From Algoriphagus marinus (GTDB lineage: Bacteria > Bacteroidota > Bacteroidia > Cytophagales > Cyclobacteriaceae), in assembly GCF_001936475.1 (NCBI RefSeq), contig NZ_MSPQ01000001.1:186001-250000 (forward strand): a stretch of DNA of 64,000 nt. Reading direction: 5' to 3'. This document shows positions 53,454-61,541 of the stretch, one piece after another (the stretch's first letter is position 1; the number at the start of each line of letters is the position of its first letter). The translations under genes and the position numbers were made by a program. The notes under the pieces were generated by a model that did no database searches, was not told where the DNA came from, and was given only the letters and a program-made list of their open reading frames with translations.

Positions 53454-53514
53454 ATGAAATCGAGCATGACGATAACGTCACACAGTGGGATGATTATTCG
53501 AAATGTGAGATTCC
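53454..53514 (+). repeat. 61-nt element, copy 2 (tandem, before fad operon)
   Basis: Same length, no indels relative to copy 1. Frame of 24 codons (53454-53528; MKSSMTITSHSGMIIRNVRF...). Internal hairpin GACG-ATAA-CGTC: the fourth pair is G-C here but T-A in the other copies, a paired change. The outer helix keeps pairing through ATGT/GCAT (G-U). The fadN-like start codon is 30 nt after the element. Confidence 0.8.
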
Positions 53515-53543
53515 ATGTGGCCAAATAGAAAAATTATAAACAC

Positions 53544-55949
53544 ATGAAAAGAACCATTAAAAAAGTTGCCGTTTTAGGCTCAGGAGTAATGGGATCCAGA
53601 ATCGCCTGTCATTTTGCCAACATTGGCATTCAGGTACTTTTATTGGATATCGTTCCTTTTGAACTTACCGAACAAGAGCAGAAGAAAGGACTTACGAAAG
53701 AAAGTCCATTAGTAAGAAACCGAATTGTTGAGACTGCACTTCAAAACACATTGAAGTCAAATCCATCAGCGATCTACGATAAGACATTTGCGTCTAGAAT
53801 CACAACAGGAAATTTTGATGATGATCTTTCAAAAATCAAAGATTACGATTGGGTAATTGAAGTTGTAGTAGAGCGCTTGGATATTAAGCAACAGCTTTTT
53901 GAAAAAGTTGAAAAATATAGAAAGCCAGGAACTTTGATCACTTCAAATACTTCAGGAATTCCAATGCACTTGATGTGTGAAGGGAGAAGTGAAGATTTTC
54001 AGGTGAATTTTGCAGGTACCCACTTTTTCAATCCTCCGAGATATTTGAGATTATTGGAGATCATTCCTGGTCCAAAGACAAATCCAGAAATCATCGATTT
54101 CTTGATGGAATATGGAGACAAATTCCTAGGAAAAGAAACCGTCCTGTGTAAAGATACACCAGCATTCATCGCCAATAGAATTGGAGTATATGCGATTATT
54201 TCTGGAATGCACGCCATCGAAAAAATGGGTTTTGGCGTTTCCGAAGTAGATAAATTGACAGGCCCAGTAATCGGAAGAGCAAAATCAGCAACTTTCCGAA
54301 CCATGGATGTTGTCGGGCTGGATACGACTGTAAATGTCGCTAACAATCTTTACAAGGCATTGCCACATGATGAGTCAAGAGATAAATTCAAGCTTCCCAA
54401 AATTGTTGAAGTTCTTTACAATAACAAGTGGTTTGGAGATAAAACCGGTCAGGGTTATTTCAAAATGATCCGTCATAAAGATGGAACCAAAGAGCTCAAA
54501 GAACTTGATTTCAATACCTTCGAATACAAGCCTGTTGAAAAACCAAAATTCAAAGCACTCGAAGCTTCCAAAGAAATTGAAGACTTAAAGAAACGAATCA
54601 AGTTCCTGGTGAATTTTGATGATCGTGCAGGTGAGTTTTATAGAGCCTCTTTTTACGATCTATTCAAATATTGTGCTCACCGAATTCCTGAGATTTCAGA
54701 CGAACTGTATCGAATTGATCAAGCAGTTAGCGCAGGATTTGGTTGGGAGCTCGGACCATTTGAAACATGGGATGCATTAGGAGTTCGAGAAACTGTTGAA
54801 AAAATGGAAGCAGCTGGAGAACCTGCAGCTAAATGGGTTCACGAAATGCTTGATGCAGGCCATGAGTCTTTTTACAAAGTAGATGGTGGAAAAAAGATGT
54901 ACTATGATATTCCCACCAAGTCTTTTGTAGAGATACCTGGTATCGAAGATTTCATCATTTTGGATACCCTGAAATCAGCTGGAAAGAAAATCTGGGGTAA
55001 TGCCGGAGCTTCTGTCTATGATATGGGTGATGAGGTGATCGGATTGGAATTTCATTCCAAGATGAATTCGATGGGACAAGAAGTCATTGAGGGAATTAAT
55101 ACCGCGATTAGCATGGCAGAAAAATCCTACAAAGGATTAGTAATAGGAAATGAAGGAGGAAATTTCTCTGCAGGTGCCAATTTAGCAATGCTATACATGT
55201 TTGCAGGTGATCAGGAATTTGATGAGATCAATATGATGATTGCGCAATTCCAAAATACCATGATGCGAGCACGTTTCTCATCAATTCCTGTGGTAGTCGC
55301 TCCACACAATATGGCTTTGGGTGGTGGTTGTGAATTGTCACTCCATTCTGACCATATTCAGGCACATGCTGAATTATATATGGGATTGGTTGAAGTTGGA
55401 GTAGGATTGATTCCTGCCGGTGGTGGAACCAAGGAAATGACCTTGAGATTTTCAAACAGGACGATTGAAGGAGATGTGGAAGTAAATCAACTTCAGGAAT
55501 ACTTCATGAATATTGCTACTGCGAAAGTTTCCACTTCAGCTGAAGAGGCAAAAGCATTGGGTTACTTGAGAAAAGATGATGGGATCACGATCAATAGGAA
55601 ACGCCAATTAGCAGAGGCAAAAGCTAAGGTTTTGGATCTACACGCATCAGGATATACGCAGCCGATTCAGCAAACAAATATTAAAGTATTGGGAAAAACT
55701 TCGCTGGCACTATTTGAAGCAGGGATCACCGGTATGCGCTATGGCGCTTACATTTCAGAGCATGATGCATTGATTGCTAGAAAACTTGCTTGGGTGATGT
55801 CTGGAGGAGACTTATCTTCTCCAACCTTGGTTTCCGAGCAATATTTATTGGATCTCGAGCGGGAGGCATTCTTGAGTTTGACCGGAGAAAAGAAAACCTT
55901 GGAACGAATTCACAGCATTCTTTTTAAAGGTAAACCACTTAGAAACTAA
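53544..55949 (+). CDS. fadN: 3-hydroxyacyl-CoA dehydrogenase / enoyl-CoA hydratase fusion (FadN type)
   Basis: 801 residues. The NAD domain is N-terminal ('VAVLGSGVMGSRIACHFANIGIQVLLLDI', GxGxxG at about 11-16), followed by two HAD C-terminal domains and a C-terminal crotonase domain ('MALGGGCELSLHSDHIQAHAELYMGLVEVGVGLIPAGGG'). This order is that of B. subtilis FadN and the reverse of E. coli FadB. It carries out the hydration and second oxidation steps of beta-oxidation. First gene of the fad operon (fadN, thiolase, IVP gene, acyl-CoA dehydrogenase). Confidence 0.93.
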   Translation: MKRTIKKVAVLGSGVMGSRIACHFANIGIQVLLLDIVPFELTEQEQKKGLTKESPLVRNRIVETALQNTLKSNPSAIYDKTFASRITTGNFDDDLSKIKDYDWVIEVVVERLDIKQQLFEKVEKYRKPGTLITSNTSGIPMHLMCEGRSEDFQVNFAGTHFFNPPRYLRLLEIIPGPKTNPEIIDFLMEYGDKFLGKETVLCKDTPAFIANRIGVYAIISGMHAIEKMGFGVSEVDKLTGPVIGRAKSATFRTMDVVGLDTTVNVANNLYKALPHDESRDKFKLPKIVEVLYNNKWFGDKTGQGYFKMIRHKDGTKELKELDFNTFEYKPVEKPKFKALEASKEIEDLKKRIKFLVNFDDRAGEFYRASFYDLFKYCAHRIPEISDELYRIDQAVSAGFGWELGPFETWDALGVRETVEKMEAAGEPAAKWVHEMLDAGHESFYKVDGGKKMYYDIPTKSFVEIPGIEDFIILDTLKSAGKKIWGNAGASVYDMGDEVIGLEFHSKMNSMGQEVIEGINTAISMAEKSYKGLVIGNEGGNFSAGANLAMLYMFAGDQEFDEINMMIAQFQNTMMRARFSSIPVVVAPHNMALGGGCELSLHSDHIQAHAELYMGLVEVGVGLIPAGGGTKEMTLRFSNRTIEGDVEVNQLQEYFMNIATAKVSTSAEEAKALGYLRKDDGITINRKRQLAEAKAKVLDLHASGYTQPIQQTNIKVLGKTSLALFEAGITGMRYGAYISEHDALIARKLAWVMSGGDLSSPTLVSEQYLLDLEREAFLSLTGEKKTLERIHSILFKGKPLRN

Positions 55950-55995
55950 GGACTCAAGTAATTCAAAATCCAATTACCAAAAATTAAAAAAAACA

Positions 55996-57171
55996 ATGGA
56001 AGCATATATAATCAATGGATATAGATCAGCGGTAGGTAAAGCAAAAAAAGGAGGCTTTAGATTCTATCGCCCTGATGATTTGGCTGCAGATGTCATTAAG
56101 CATTTGATTGCAAATACACCTGGTCTAGAGACTAAAATGGTCGATGATCTGATCGTGGGTAATGCAGTCCCGGAAGCAGAGCAAGGAATGCAAATGGGCA
56201 GAATGATTTCACTTTTAGCTCTTGGGATTGATAATCCAGGGTTTATCATCAACCGTTATTGTGGATCTGGACTTGAAGCTATTGCATTGGCAGTAGGAAA
56301 AATCAAGGCAGGAATGGCTGACTGCATTATCGCTGGGGGTACAGAGTCCATGTCCTTAGTTCCGATGATGGGATATAAAACCGCATTGAACTGGAAAATT
56401 GCTAAGGAGCATCCTTCTTATTATTTAAGCATGGGATTGACTGCAGAAGAATTGGCCAAAGAGTATGAAATCACAAGAGAACAAGCAGATGCATTTTCTG
56501 TAAAGTCTCATGAGAAAGCTTTGGCAGCAATTGCCGCTGGAAAATTCAAAGATGAAATCGTTCCAGTGGAGGTGGAGGAAACTTACCTAGACGAAAAAGG
56601 GAAAAAGAAGACCCGCAAATACATCGTAGATACTGATGAGGGTCCAAGAGCTGGAACTACAATGGAGGCTTTGGCGGGATTGAGACCTGCTTTCAAAAAT
56701 GGAGGTCAAGTCACTGCAGGTAATTCTTCTCAGACTTCAGATGGAGCATCTTTTGTCGTAGTGATGTCTGAGCGAATGGTCAAAGAATTGAATCTAGATC
56801 CAATAGCAAGAATGATGTCTTACAGTGTGGCTGGAGTGGATCCTCGAATCATGGGTATCGGACCAAAAGAAGCCGTTCCAAAAGCCTTGAAGCAGGCTGG
56901 ACTTAAACTGAATGATATTGAATTAATCGAGCTTAATGAGGCATTTGCTGCGCAGGGACTTTCGGTAATAAAAGCACTGGATATGAATCCTGATATCGTC
57001 AATGTGAACGGTGGAGCAGTCGCTTTAGGTCATCCACTAGGATGTACCGGAGCAAAGCTTTCAGTTCAGATTTTCAACGAACTGAGAAGACAAAACAAGA
57101 AATACGGCATGGTCACTGCCTGCGTAGGTGGTGGTCAAGGTGTGGCAGGGGTTTATGAATTATTGAAATAA
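55996..57171 (+). CDS. fadA: Acetyl-CoA C-acyltransferase (3-ketoacyl-CoA thiolase)
   Basis: 391 residues. Thiolase catalytic residues are in place: nucleophile Cys89 ('NRYCGSGLEAIA'), His346 ('GHPLGCTGA') and Cys376 ('TACVGGGQG'). It performs the thiolytic step of beta-oxidation. 46 bp downstream of the FadN-type gene. Confidence 0.95.
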   Translation: MEAYIINGYRSAVGKAKKGGFRFYRPDDLAADVIKHLIANTPGLETKMVDDLIVGNAVPEAEQGMQMGRMISLLALGIDNPGFIINRYCGSGLEAIALAVGKIKAGMADCIIAGGTESMSLVPMMGYKTALNWKIAKEHPSYYLSMGLTAEELAKEYEITREQADAFSVKSHEKALAAIAAGKFKDEIVPVEVEETYLDEKGKKKTRKYIVDTDEGPRAGTTMEALAGLRPAFKNGGQVTAGNSSQTSDGASFVVVMSERMVKELNLDPIARMMSYSVAGVDPRIMGIGPKEAVPKALKQAGLKLNDIELIELNEAFAAQGLSVIKALDMNPDIVNVNGGAVALGHPLGCTGAKLSVQIFNELRRQNKKYGMVTACVGGGQGVAGVYELLK

Positions 57172-57646
57172 GTATCAAGACATAAGACGCTAGACTTGAA
57201 ACCTAGCGCTAGTCTGTCAATTTGATTGTTCCATTTCAGCTATTTCAATCATGCACAACTACAAAGAATTATTTGTCTGGAAAAAAGCAATTAAACTATG
57301 TGCTTACATATATAAACTCACTGCCGATTTTCCTAATGAGGAAAGATTTGGCCTGATTTCCCAGATGCGAAGAGCTTCTATTTCTGTCCCTTCAAATATT
57401 GCAGAAGGCGGAGGAAGAAGAACAAATAATGAATTTGTGCATTTTCTTGGTGTAGCTCATGGTTCAATTTGCGAACTGGAAACTCAACTCTATGTTAGCT
57501 TAGAATTAAAATTTACTGAATACAACAAAACAGATTTTATAATATCTGAAATAAGCGAAATACAAAAAATGCTGTATGCCTTGATTCTTAAATTCGACCC
57601 TAAATCGAACTAGATCTTAAGTCTTACATCTCTTGTCTAATATCTT
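57170..57646. repeat. Imperfect inverted repeat bracketing the IVP gene
   Basis: The 26-nt segment at 57170-57195 and the segment at 57621-57646 are imperfect inverted copies sharing GTCT...TGTCT...ATxCTT blocks. They lie in the intergenic spaces on both sides of the four-helix-bundle gene. A 10-bp palindrome CTAGCGCTAG (57203-57212) is inside the left end. The arrangement suggests an inserted cassette. Confidence 0.4.
57251..57613 (+). CDS. Four-helix-bundle protein (23S rRNA IVP / S23 family)
   Basis: 120 residues with the family's hallmarks 'LFVWKKAIKLCAYIYKLTADFPNEERFGLISQMRRASISVPSNIAEGGGRRTNNEF' and 'GSICELETQLYVSLEL'. Originally found in intervening sequences of 23S rRNA genes; most copies, like this one, lie elsewhere and have no known function. 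It interrupts the fad operon between thiolase and acyl-CoA dehydrogenase and is bracketed by an imperfect inverted repeat. Confidence 0.93.
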   Translation: MHNYKELFVWKKAIKLCAYIYKLTADFPNEERFGLISQMRRASISVPSNIAEGGGRRTNNEFVHFLGVAHGSICELETQLYVSLELKFTEYNKTDFIISEISEIQKMLYALILKFDPKSN

Positions 57647-57657
57647 AAATTAATAAT

Positions 57658-59451
57658 ATGGCAACGCTAACAAAATCAACACAAGGAGGAGAATTCCTCA
57701 TTAAAGACGTCCTTTCAAGTGACATTTTTATCCCTGAGCAATTCACAGAAGAGCAGCGAATGATGGCTCAGGCCTGCCAAGACTTTATCGATACTGAGAT
57801 TACTCCAAATATCGAGGAGATTGACAGTATGAAGAATCCAGATTTGGTCCCTTCCATTTTTAAGAAGGCAGGAGATCTGGGTCTTTTGGGAATTACCGTT
57901 CCTGAGCAATATGGTGGAATGGGAATGAGCTTCAACACCTCGATGTTAATTGCTGACATTATCGGTGCAGCAGGATCTTTTTCCACGACTTATGGAGCAC
58001 ATACAGGTATAGGTACTCTTCCAATCTTGTATTATGGAAATGAGGCTCAAAAGTCAAAATACCTTCCCAAACTGGCGGTAGGTGAGTGGGCAGCATGTTA
58101 TTGTTTGACAGAACCAGATGCTGGTTCGGATGCAAATAGCGGTAAAACCAAAGCAACTCTATCTGCTGATGGCAAACATTATTTGCTAAACGGTCAGAAA
58201 ATGTGGATTTCCAATGCTGGTTTTGCAGATTTATTTATTGTCTTCGCCAAAATTGAAGATGATAAAAATCTGACGGCATTTATTGTGGAGAAAACATTTG
58301 GTGGAATTACCATGAATGAGGAGGAGAAAAAGATGGGTATTAAAGGCTCGTCTACCCGTCAGGTATTCTTCAATGATTGCCCGGTTCCAGTTGAGAATAT
58401 GCTTTCTGAAAGACAAAATGGATTCAAGATCGCAGTTAATATTTTGAACATAGGACGTGTGAAGTTGGGGGCAGGCGTTCTTGGTGGAGTCCGTACGGTT
58501 ACTTCTCTTGCCACTCAGTATTCTACAGACAGAAAGCAGTTTGGCGTAAGCATTAATACGTTTGGCGCAGTGAAGGCGAAGCTGGCTGAAATGGCAACCA
58601 GGACATTTGTGACGGAATCACTTTGCTACCGGGCAGGTCAGGATATCGAAGACCAGATCAACTCTTTGATCGCTGGAGGAATGGATGAGACAGAGGCAAA
58701 ATTGAAAGGCGTGGAAGCTTTTGCGATGGAGTGTGCGATTGCAAAAATTCATGGTTCAGAGGTTTTAGATTATGTAGTAGATCAGGGTGTGCAGGTCTAT
58801 GGTGGAATGGGATATTCTGCAGACGCTCCTATGGAAAGAGCTTACCGTGATGCCCGAATCGCTCGTATTTATGAGGGAACAAATGAAATCAACAGAATGC
58901 TAATGGTTGGGATGCTATTGAAGCGTGCTATGAAAGGGGAGATTAATCTTTTCGAACCGGCAATGGCTGTATCAGCAGAGCTAACAGGAGTACCTTCTTT
59001 TGAGTCTATAGATACTTCTGAGCTTTTCGCAGCAGAAAAAGATGTATTGAAAAAGCTTAAGAAAGTATTCCTAATGGTAGGCGGAAAAGCAGCCATGGCT
59101 CTTCAGGATAAAATTGAGGATGAGCAGGAAGTAATGATGAACTTGGCGGATGTGATGATTGAAATCTATGCCTCAGAATCTGCACTTCTCCGAGCTGAAA
59201 AGCTGGTGGGAATGAATGGGGAAGCTGCTTGCAAGAATCAAATCGCAATGGCTCAGGTTTACCTTTCTGAAGCTGTAGACAAAATTGCCATGGCAGCGAA
59301 AGAGGCCATTGGTAGTTTCACCAAAGGGGATGAGCAGAAAGTTATGCTGATGGGTTTAAAGCGATACACAAAGGCAGATTTGGTTGATACCAAGACGCTT
59401 AGAAGACAAATTGCTGACTATATGATTGAGAAGGGCAAATATCCTTTTTGA
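57658..59451 (+). CDS. Acyl-CoA dehydrogenase (long C-terminal extension)
   Basis: 597 residues. The FAD-binding and catalytic segments are 'CYCLTEPDAGSDANSGKTKA', 'MWISNAGFADLFIVFAKI', 'QVYGGMGYSADAPMERAYRDARIARIYEGTNEINRML' (catalytic Glu in YEGTNE). The C-terminal 150-residue extension is seen in the VLCAD/ACAD9-like and FadE-type enzymes of Bacteroidota. First oxidation step of beta-oxidation. Ends with a strong terminator. Confidence 0.94.
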   Translation: MATLTKSTQGGEFLIKDVLSSDIFIPEQFTEEQRMMAQACQDFIDTEITPNIEEIDSMKNPDLVPSIFKKAGDLGLLGITVPEQYGGMGMSFNTSMLIADIIGAAGSFSTTYGAHTGIGTLPILYYGNEAQKSKYLPKLAVGEWAACYCLTEPDAGSDANSGKTKATLSADGKHYLLNGQKMWISNAGFADLFIVFAKIEDDKNLTAFIVEKTFGGITMNEEEKKMGIKGSSTRQVFFNDCPVPVENMLSERQNGFKIAVNILNIGRVKLGAGVLGGVRTVTSLATQYSTDRKQFGVSINTFGAVKAKLAEMATRTFVTESLCYRAGQDIEDQINSLIAGGMDETEAKLKGVEAFAMECAIAKIHGSEVLDYVVDQGVQVYGGMGYSADAPMERAYRDARIARIYEGTNEINRMLMVGMLLKRAMKGEINLFEPAMAVSAELTGVPSFESIDTSELFAAEKDVLKKLKKVFLMVGGKAAMALQDKIEDEQEVMMNLADVMIEIYASESALLRAEKLVGMNGEAACKNQIAMAQVYLSEAVDKIAMAAKEAIGSFTKGDEQKVMLMGLKRYTKADLVDTKTLRRQIADYMIEKGKYPF

Positions 59452-59471
59452 TAAATACAGGTTAATTATTT

Positions 59472-59503
59472 AAGCCTCCGATTATTAAAATCGGAGGCTT
59501 TTT
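59472..59503 (+). terminator. Terminator of the fad operon
   Basis: 11-bp stem AAGCCTCCGAT / ATCGGAGGCTT, 7-nt loop, followed by five T. Confidence 0.88.
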
Positions 59504-59582
59504 GCTTTATTATGAGTAGATTAAAAAAAATATTTTTTTAATCTGATTGTCCCTTCCATCATTTTGATAAACCCAAGAAGAA

Positions 59583-60596
59583 ATGAAAAAGGCTTTAATA
59601 ATTTTAATTCCAATCCTGCTGCTGATAGCTTTTGCTTTTCAAAGGATTGAAAAAAGTGATCCCACATCCGATTTTATTGATTCTCTAAGCCCAGAACAGC
59701 GTAAGAAAGCAGTCTTGGATTTTGAAGATCAGAGAAAGTTGGATTGGCATTTTTTTCCAAGCACCATGTTTTTGCGTGAAGGAATTCCTCTTGATGAGCT
59801 AAATAGTCTCCAACTGGACAAACTTGAAAAACTCATGCTTACTTTTCTTTCGAAATCCGGTTATGAAAAAGTTGAAAAAATTAAAGGACTGGAAGACGTA
59901 TTGCGCACTATTTCAGGTGATTCAATCATGCGTGATCCAGGGAAATATTTTACCACTTTTTATGGTGATCCCACAAAGGACCAAGTCTGGGCGATGTCAT
60001 TTGAAGGGCATCATGTATCCTTGAATTTTACTGTTGTGGACGGCAAGGTTTCTAGCACTCCACGATTCTTAGGGGCAAATCCGGCAATGATACCAGAAGG
60101 TCCAAGAAAGGGTGATAGGACACTTCAAGAAGAGGAAGATTTAGGATTTGATTTGATCAACTCATTTTCAGAAGGGCAAAAGCAGAAAGCTATTTTTCAA
60201 GAGGAGTCATTCAAAGATATTGTCTCCTTCAATATTCCAAAAGTAGATCCTTTTGCGCCAGTGGGGATTCAGTATTCAGAATTGGACGTAGAACAGCAAA
60301 AGAAATTGATGCGGTTGATTGATGAATACTTGAATACCATGCCTAAGAAATCGGCAATCGAAAGGAGGAATAAAATAATGGAGGAAGATCTAAGCGATAT
60401 ATATTTTGGGTGGGTTGGTGCTTTAAACCTAGGATCAGCTCATTATTACAGAATACAGGGTAAATCATTCTTGGTGGAATTTGACAACTCTCAAAATAAA
60501 GCAAATCACATACATACTGTATGGAGGGATTTTGATGGGGATTTTGGAAGGGATCTTATTCATGAGCATCTGCAGTCTTCCCCACACCATCAATAA
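59583..60596 (+). CDS. DUF3500 exported protein
   Basis: 337 residues with a signal peptide/anchor (MKKALIILIPILLLIAFAF). The DUF3500 signature is clear: 'SLSPEQRKKAVLDFEDQRKLDWHFFPSTMFLREGIPLDELN', 'YFTTFYGDPTKDQVWAMSFEGHHVSLNF' and 'HYYRIQGKSFLVEFDNSQNKANHIHTVWRDFDGDFGRDLIHEH'. Function is not established. Monocistronic. Confidence 0.9.
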   Translation: MKKALIILIPILLLIAFAFQRIEKSDPTSDFIDSLSPEQRKKAVLDFEDQRKLDWHFFPSTMFLREGIPLDELNSLQLDKLEKLMLTFLSKSGYEKVEKIKGLEDVLRTISGDSIMRDPGKYFTTFYGDPTKDQVWAMSFEGHHVSLNFTVVDGKVSSTPRFLGANPAMIPEGPRKGDRTLQEEEDLGFDLINSFSEGQKQKAIFQEESFKDIVSFNIPKVDPFAPVGIQYSELDVEQQKKLMRLIDEYLNTMPKKSAIERRNKIMEEDLSDIYFGWVGALNLGSAHYYRIQGKSFLVEFDNSQNKANHIHTVWRDFDGDFGRDLIHEHLQSSPHHQ

Positions 60597-60725
60597 TAAG
60601 ATGATATTGCTCTAAAAAACTTGGTACTGCAGATTTCTGTTCCAGATTTAAATCACTAACTTTCTTTTAATCCGATGGAGAAGAAAGCGGATGATTTTAT
60701 CCTTTTCTCATTTAATCCATAATTC

Positions 60726-60839
60726 ATGGCAAAGCAACCAGAAGGTAAACCTAAGGACGACAAAACCAAGGCTACCAAAACCCTGAAAGAAAAAAGAGCC
60801 GATAAGGCCGCTAAAAAAGAGAGCAAGAAAAATTATTAG
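60726..60839 (+). CDS. 37-residue lysine-rich protein
   Basis: A small frame (MAKQPEGKPKDDKTKATKTL...) with 14 lysines and two arginines in 37 residues, ATG at 60726, TAG at 60837-60839, directly followed by a terminator. The composition and the tight terminator support a real gene. Probably a nucleic-acid-associated small basic protein (inference). Confidence 0.6.
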   Translation: MAKQPEGKPKDDKTKATKTLKEKRADKAAKKESKKNY

Positions 60840-60859
60840 AATTAATGGTACGAGTATAA

Positions 60860-60888
60860 AGGGAAGTCTAAAGCTTCCCTATTTTTTT
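60860..60888 (+). terminator. Terminator of the small basic protein gene
   Basis: AGGGAAG / CTTCCCT stem, 7-nt loop, seven T. Confidence 0.82.
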
Positions 60889-61046
60889 GTCTTACTGAGA
60901 GCCTCTCTTTCTATTTTTTAAAAATTAGCCTTCCATTCATCGGAAGAATCTCACAACTGATCGCCATTACTACCTTGTTGGTCTAATAAAAAGGGCCAGC
61001 GAGAAGGCTATTGGTAGTTTTGAATCAGAAATACAACAAAAAACCA

Positions 61047-61107
61047 ATGAAATCGAGCATGACTCAAGAGTCACACACTGAAATGGATATTAGCCATGCG
61101 AGATTCC
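61047..61107 (+). repeat. 61-nt element, copy 3 (before receiver gene)
   Basis: Same fixed length as the copies at 53.4 kb. Frame of 31 codons (61047-61142; MKSSMTQESHTEMDIS...ARFQK...) whose TGA overlaps the ATG of the receiver gene, so translation could be coupled. Internal hairpin GACT-CAAG-AGTC; outer helix extended to GCATG/CATGC. 32 nt from element end to the receiver start codon. Confidence 0.8.
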
Positions 61108-61138
61108 AGAAGACCCTAAAAAATCAAACAATAAAAAG

Positions 61139-61531
61139 ATGAAAACAATATTATTAATTGAAGATCACGATTTGATGAGATTATTTCTTGTCAACTACCT
61201 CAGTTCAGAATATGAAGTGTACAGTGTAGCTACCATTAAGGAGGCCAACGCTTGGATTAAATATCAACATGCGGATTTGATTTTGGCAGATTTTCCAAGA
61301 AATGAGGATACGCTGGAAATGAACAGACTTCAGGCTCAGATTGAAGGATCACAGACCAATTTGGTTGTATTGACTGATCAAGATAAAAGCGAGCAGCGAA
61401 TCAAAGCACTGCAATGGGGAGCTAAAGATTGCTTGAGTAAACCTTTCAATCCCGTGGAGTTAAAACTTCGCATCAAAACCCAACTTCCAACTCAATTCTC
61501 AATGGGACAACAGTTTCGTCCTGTCGCTTAA
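61139..61531 (+). CDS. Stand-alone response-regulator receiver protein
   Basis: 130 residues, only a REC domain and no output domain. The acidic pair ED (7-8 in 'LLIEDHDLMRLFL'), an Asp at the phospho-acceptor place (ADLILADFPRNED), Thr ('LVVLTDQD') and Lys ('CLSKPFNPVEL') are all present. The 'ADFPRN' after the Asp departs from the usual M-P motif. It is 10 bp before the LruC gene and follows the third 61-nt element. It probably acts by protein contact in control of the following surface/exopolysaccharide genes (inference). Confidence 0.85.
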   Translation: MKTILLIEDHDLMRLFLVNYLSSEYEVYSVATIKEANAWIKYQHADLILADFPRNEDTLEMNRLQAQIEGSQTNLVVLTDQDKSEQRIKALQWGAKDCLSKPFNPVELKLRIKTQLPTQFSMGQQFRPVA

Positions 61532-61541
61532 TTCTATCACT

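Noticed and set aside
53362..61107. The 61-nt repeats as a CRISPR array or as a c-di-GMP riboswitch
   Set aside because: Only two are adjacent, with no regular spacers and no cas genes, so not CRISPR. The conserved residues of the GEMM c-di-GMP motifs are not present.
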